From an uncultured Faecalibaculum sp. (GTDB lineage Bacteria > Bacillota_I > Bacilli_A > Erysipelotrichales > Erysipelotrichaceae), in the NCBI RefSeq assembly GCF_910588395.1, contig NZ_CAJUPA010000021.1:1-42070 (forward strand): 42,070 bases of DNA, given 5' to 3'. The translations under genes and the position numbers were made by a program. The notes beneath the pieces were generated by a model, which saw only the letters and a program-made list of their open reading frames with translations, was not told the origin of the DNA and ran no database searches. This document shows, one piece after another, positions 40,583-42,070 of the stretch (positions within the stretch are counted from its first letter, which is position 1; each line of letters begins with the position of its first letter).

Positions 40583-41680
40583 TTATGCAGCCTTCCTGCC
40601 CTTCATCAGCACAAAGGTCACCGCTGCGGCTACCACGAAGGCGATGGCTGCAGCTATGATTTCATTGACGAGATTCATGGGCGAAGCGCCGGTGTAGCTG
40701 AGAAATACCAGAAAGCTGGCGACTGGTACCAGGTTAGTGCAGACCACACCGGTAATCCCCGCATACAGTGCCCCGCAGAAGCCGCCGGCCATCATGCCCG
40801 CCAGCGGTGTTTTGTACTGGAATCCTACACCATACAGTCCGGGTTCCGTCACGCCGCCTACCATCTGCGCCACGATGCAGCTCATGGCTTTGGCTTTGTC
40901 TTCGCTGTTCCGCAGGGCGAGAAAAGCGCCCAGGCACATACCGCCTATAGAGAAGGAACTGGCGGTGCAGGCAGGAAAAATCAGCGCATCCACTTCGCCT
41001 GTTGCCAGGATGGTAATGATAGTGGTAATGAAAATCCAGTGCATGCCGGACATGACAATGTACTGCCAGAAAGCGCCAATCAGGGCCATGGAGAGCACAG
41101 TTCCCAGGCCACCAATGCTGCCCAGGCTGATGACAGCGTCACAAATGAACTGGCCGGCCCAGGTGCCCAGTGGTGCGATGAGGCACAGGGATATGGGAAG
41201 CATGACGAGAATGGTGAGAAACGGCACAAACACATCCTGCAGAACCTTCGGGATGATTTTTTCCATGCCCCTGCTGACGTAACTCATGATCCAGCAGGAG
41301 AGCAGAATGGGGAGAATGGTGCCGGAGTAAGCGAGACTGGGGACTGTCAGACCGAAAACCACGAGGTTCTTATCCAGGGCTGCAAAGGTGGGGTGAATCA
41401 GAATGGCGCCCAGGAAGGCACCGAGCAGTCCGTTGATTTTGAAGTAGGAAGCGGAGGTATAGCCGGCGTAGATGGGCAGGAAGTAGAAGCCTGCGTCTGC
41501 CACGAAGCTGAGAAGTATATAGATGTCGCTGTCTGCGGGCATCCAGCCAAGAACATCGGGACCGAATATGGCAATGAGTGTCTTGAACATGGCGGCGCCG
41601 ATGAGCACCGGGATCAAGGGGACCAGAGACCCGGACAGGGCGTTGAGCACTGCGGTTCCTGCAGACTTCAGTTTCTTCAT
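40583..41680 (-). CDS. PTS sugar permease, IIC component (glucoside type)
   Basis: A 365-residue membrane protein of about ten helices, of the EIIC family of the glucose/beta-glucoside PTS. The blocks LSGSLVPLIPVLIGAAMFKT, FYFLPIYAGYTSASYF, GAFLGAILIHPTF, SGMHWIFITTIIT and MVGGVTEPGLYGVGF fit the family; the ITEP-like substrate motif reads VTEPG. There are no IIB or IIA domains fused and none next to it, so it needs partners encoded elsewhere. The sugar cannot be named. An extended -10 promoter precedes it. Confidence 0.88.
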   Translation of the reverse strand: MKKLKSAGTAVLNALSGSLVPLIPVLIGAAMFKTLIAIFGPDVLGWMPADSDIYILLSFVADAGFYFLPIYAGYTSASYFKINGLLGAFLGAILIHPTFAALDKNLVVFGLTVPSLAYSGTILPILLSCWIMSYVSRGMEKIIPKVLQDVFVPFLTILVMLPISLCLIAPLGTWAGQFICDAVISLGSIGGLGTVLSMALIGAFWQYIVMSGMHWIFITTIITILATGEVDALIFPACTASSFSIGGMCLGAFLALRNSEDKAKAMSCIVAQMVGGVTEPGLYGVGFQYKTPLAGMMAGGFCGALYAGITGVVCTNLVPVASFLVFLSYTGASPMNLVNEIIAAAIAFVVAAAVTFVLMKGRKAA

Positions 41681-41731
41681 AACCTTCCCTCCTGCCGCAG
41701 TTCCAGTAAAACTGCAGCTGTTTCTGACCCC

Positions 41732-41758
41732 ATATTAGCATAATGATAGGACATTCAA
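41732..41758 (-). promoter_or_regulatory. Promoter of the PTS IIC gene
   Basis: On the minus strand TTGAAT (plus 41753-41758), 15-base spacer, TAATAT (plus 41732-41737) preceded by TGC, an extended -10. Confidence 0.55.
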
Positions 41759-41829
41759 GACGATTCTTTGCAGATCATCCTATAAAGTTTAGATTGTGTC
41801 CGTGTATGGTAAAATCTAAATGTCATACC

Positions 41830-41934
41830 AAAACCTTCGCAAAATTCCTGATTTTTTGAGAATATCTCCGAAACCTTCGCAAAAACTGTGAAGGTTTGGC
41901 CCATCTTCGCAAAAATCTGGTTTTTTGCGAAGAT
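41830..41934. repeat. CTTCGCAAAA repeat cluster
   Basis: Three direct copies of CTTCGCAAAA (41835, 41875, 41905) and one inverted copy (ending 41932). The third copy and the inverted one make a palindrome CTTCGCAAAAA/TTTTTTGCGAAG; the second can also pair with GAAGGTTT (41890-41897). Two mutually alternative hairpins are possible. No gene is seen between 41681 and 42070. Confidence 0.6.
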
Positions 41935-41944
41935 CCATATCGCA

Positions 41945-41980
41945 ACAGCCCGCCGCTGGACACTCTCAGCGACGGGCTGT
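41945..41980. terminator. Strong hairpin near the right edge
   Basis: ACAGCCCGCCGCTG (41945-41958) and CAGCGACGGGCTGT (41967-41980) pair with one mismatch. Only TTGT follows on the plus strand, so termination is possible but not certain. The remaining bases to 42070 hold a short inverted repeat, AGAGTC/GACTCT, and nothing else I can call. Confidence 0.5.
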
Positions 41981-42070
41981 TGTACGTATTTCCCGGATTC
42001 AGAGTCCTGTTTATATTGGCGCTCTAAACTTTGGTGAGGTTCCGACTCTCACATCCTGTACACTTGGATG

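Noticed and set aside
41765..41830. Possible insertion sequence end at the right edge (TTTAGAT...ATCTAAA inverted repeat)
   Set aside because: Short inverted repeat only; no transposase, target duplication or matching partner end is visible in the window.
41830..41934. CRISPR or short tandem array at the right edge
   Set aside because: Repeat unit of about 10 bp, only three direct copies plus one inverted, spacers partly complementary; a hairpin set fits better.

Overview
The window is bacterial chromosome from a Gram-positive Firmicutes species. The signs are strong AGGAGG ribosome binding sites, lipoprotein signal peptides, a class C sortase with LPxTG-like pilins, and a pyrimidine operon in the Bacillus order. 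TGA is used as a stop. Codon use is fairly GC-rich, which together with the gene set would fit an Erysipelotrichia-type gut bacterium; that placement is only an inference.

Layout. 1-708 is the 3' part of an IS110-family transposase cut by the window edge. 908-4872 holds a COG2509-type flavoprotein (minus), an XRE/zinc-ribbon regulator (plus), and two paralogous lipoprotein genes, the first broken by a frameshift and a nonsense codon. 5082-15127 (minus) is a complete UMP synthesis operon, pyrB-pyrC-carA-carB-[436 bp of repeats]-pyrK-pyrD-pyrF-pyrE, without pyrR or pyrP at its head. 15128-16201 is non-coding except for a 60-codon membrane-peptide gene whose 3' end is overlapped by a convergent antisense RNA with its own promoter and terminator, the layout of a type I toxin-antitoxin locus. 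A second copy of its 3' end lies 310 bp away. 16202-22265 carries an AAA ATPase of the DUF4143 kind and an iron-siderophore type ABC importer (lipoprotein, two FecCD permeases, ATPase) with a clear promoter and a DtxR-like operator. A family of 45-47 bp palindromic elements bounded by TCAGC...GCTGA is scattered through 15.2-18.4 kb and supplies the last codons of two unrelated genes.

22406-23290 is an Rpn/PDDEXK-type transposase-like nuclease. 23555-37158 (minus) is a six-gene pilus operon: a serine-recombinase-like protein lacking its catalytic residues (probably a regulator), a minor pilin, a class C sortase, a major pilin, a 1873-residue adhesin without a sorting signal, and a 1281-residue BspA/Cna-B-type protein with an AT-rich head. 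Paired inverted repeats sit around the operon promoter. 37707-39231 carries a CBS-pair protein and a Fic AMP-transferase with a C-terminal helix-turn-helix and a GGCGGTAA repeat array in front of it. 39236-40468 is a convergent HipA-like kinase and 40583-41680 a PTS IIC permease. The right end has CTTCGCAAAA repeats and a strong hairpin.

How parts work together. The pyr genes cover all six steps from bicarbonate/glutamine to UMP. The four fec-like genes form one importer. The pilus genes are translationally coupled (4-20 nt overlaps), so regulator, basal/minor pilin, sortase and shaft are made together. The toxin-antitoxin-like locus, Fic and HipA-like genes are accessory systems likely to be under their own local control.
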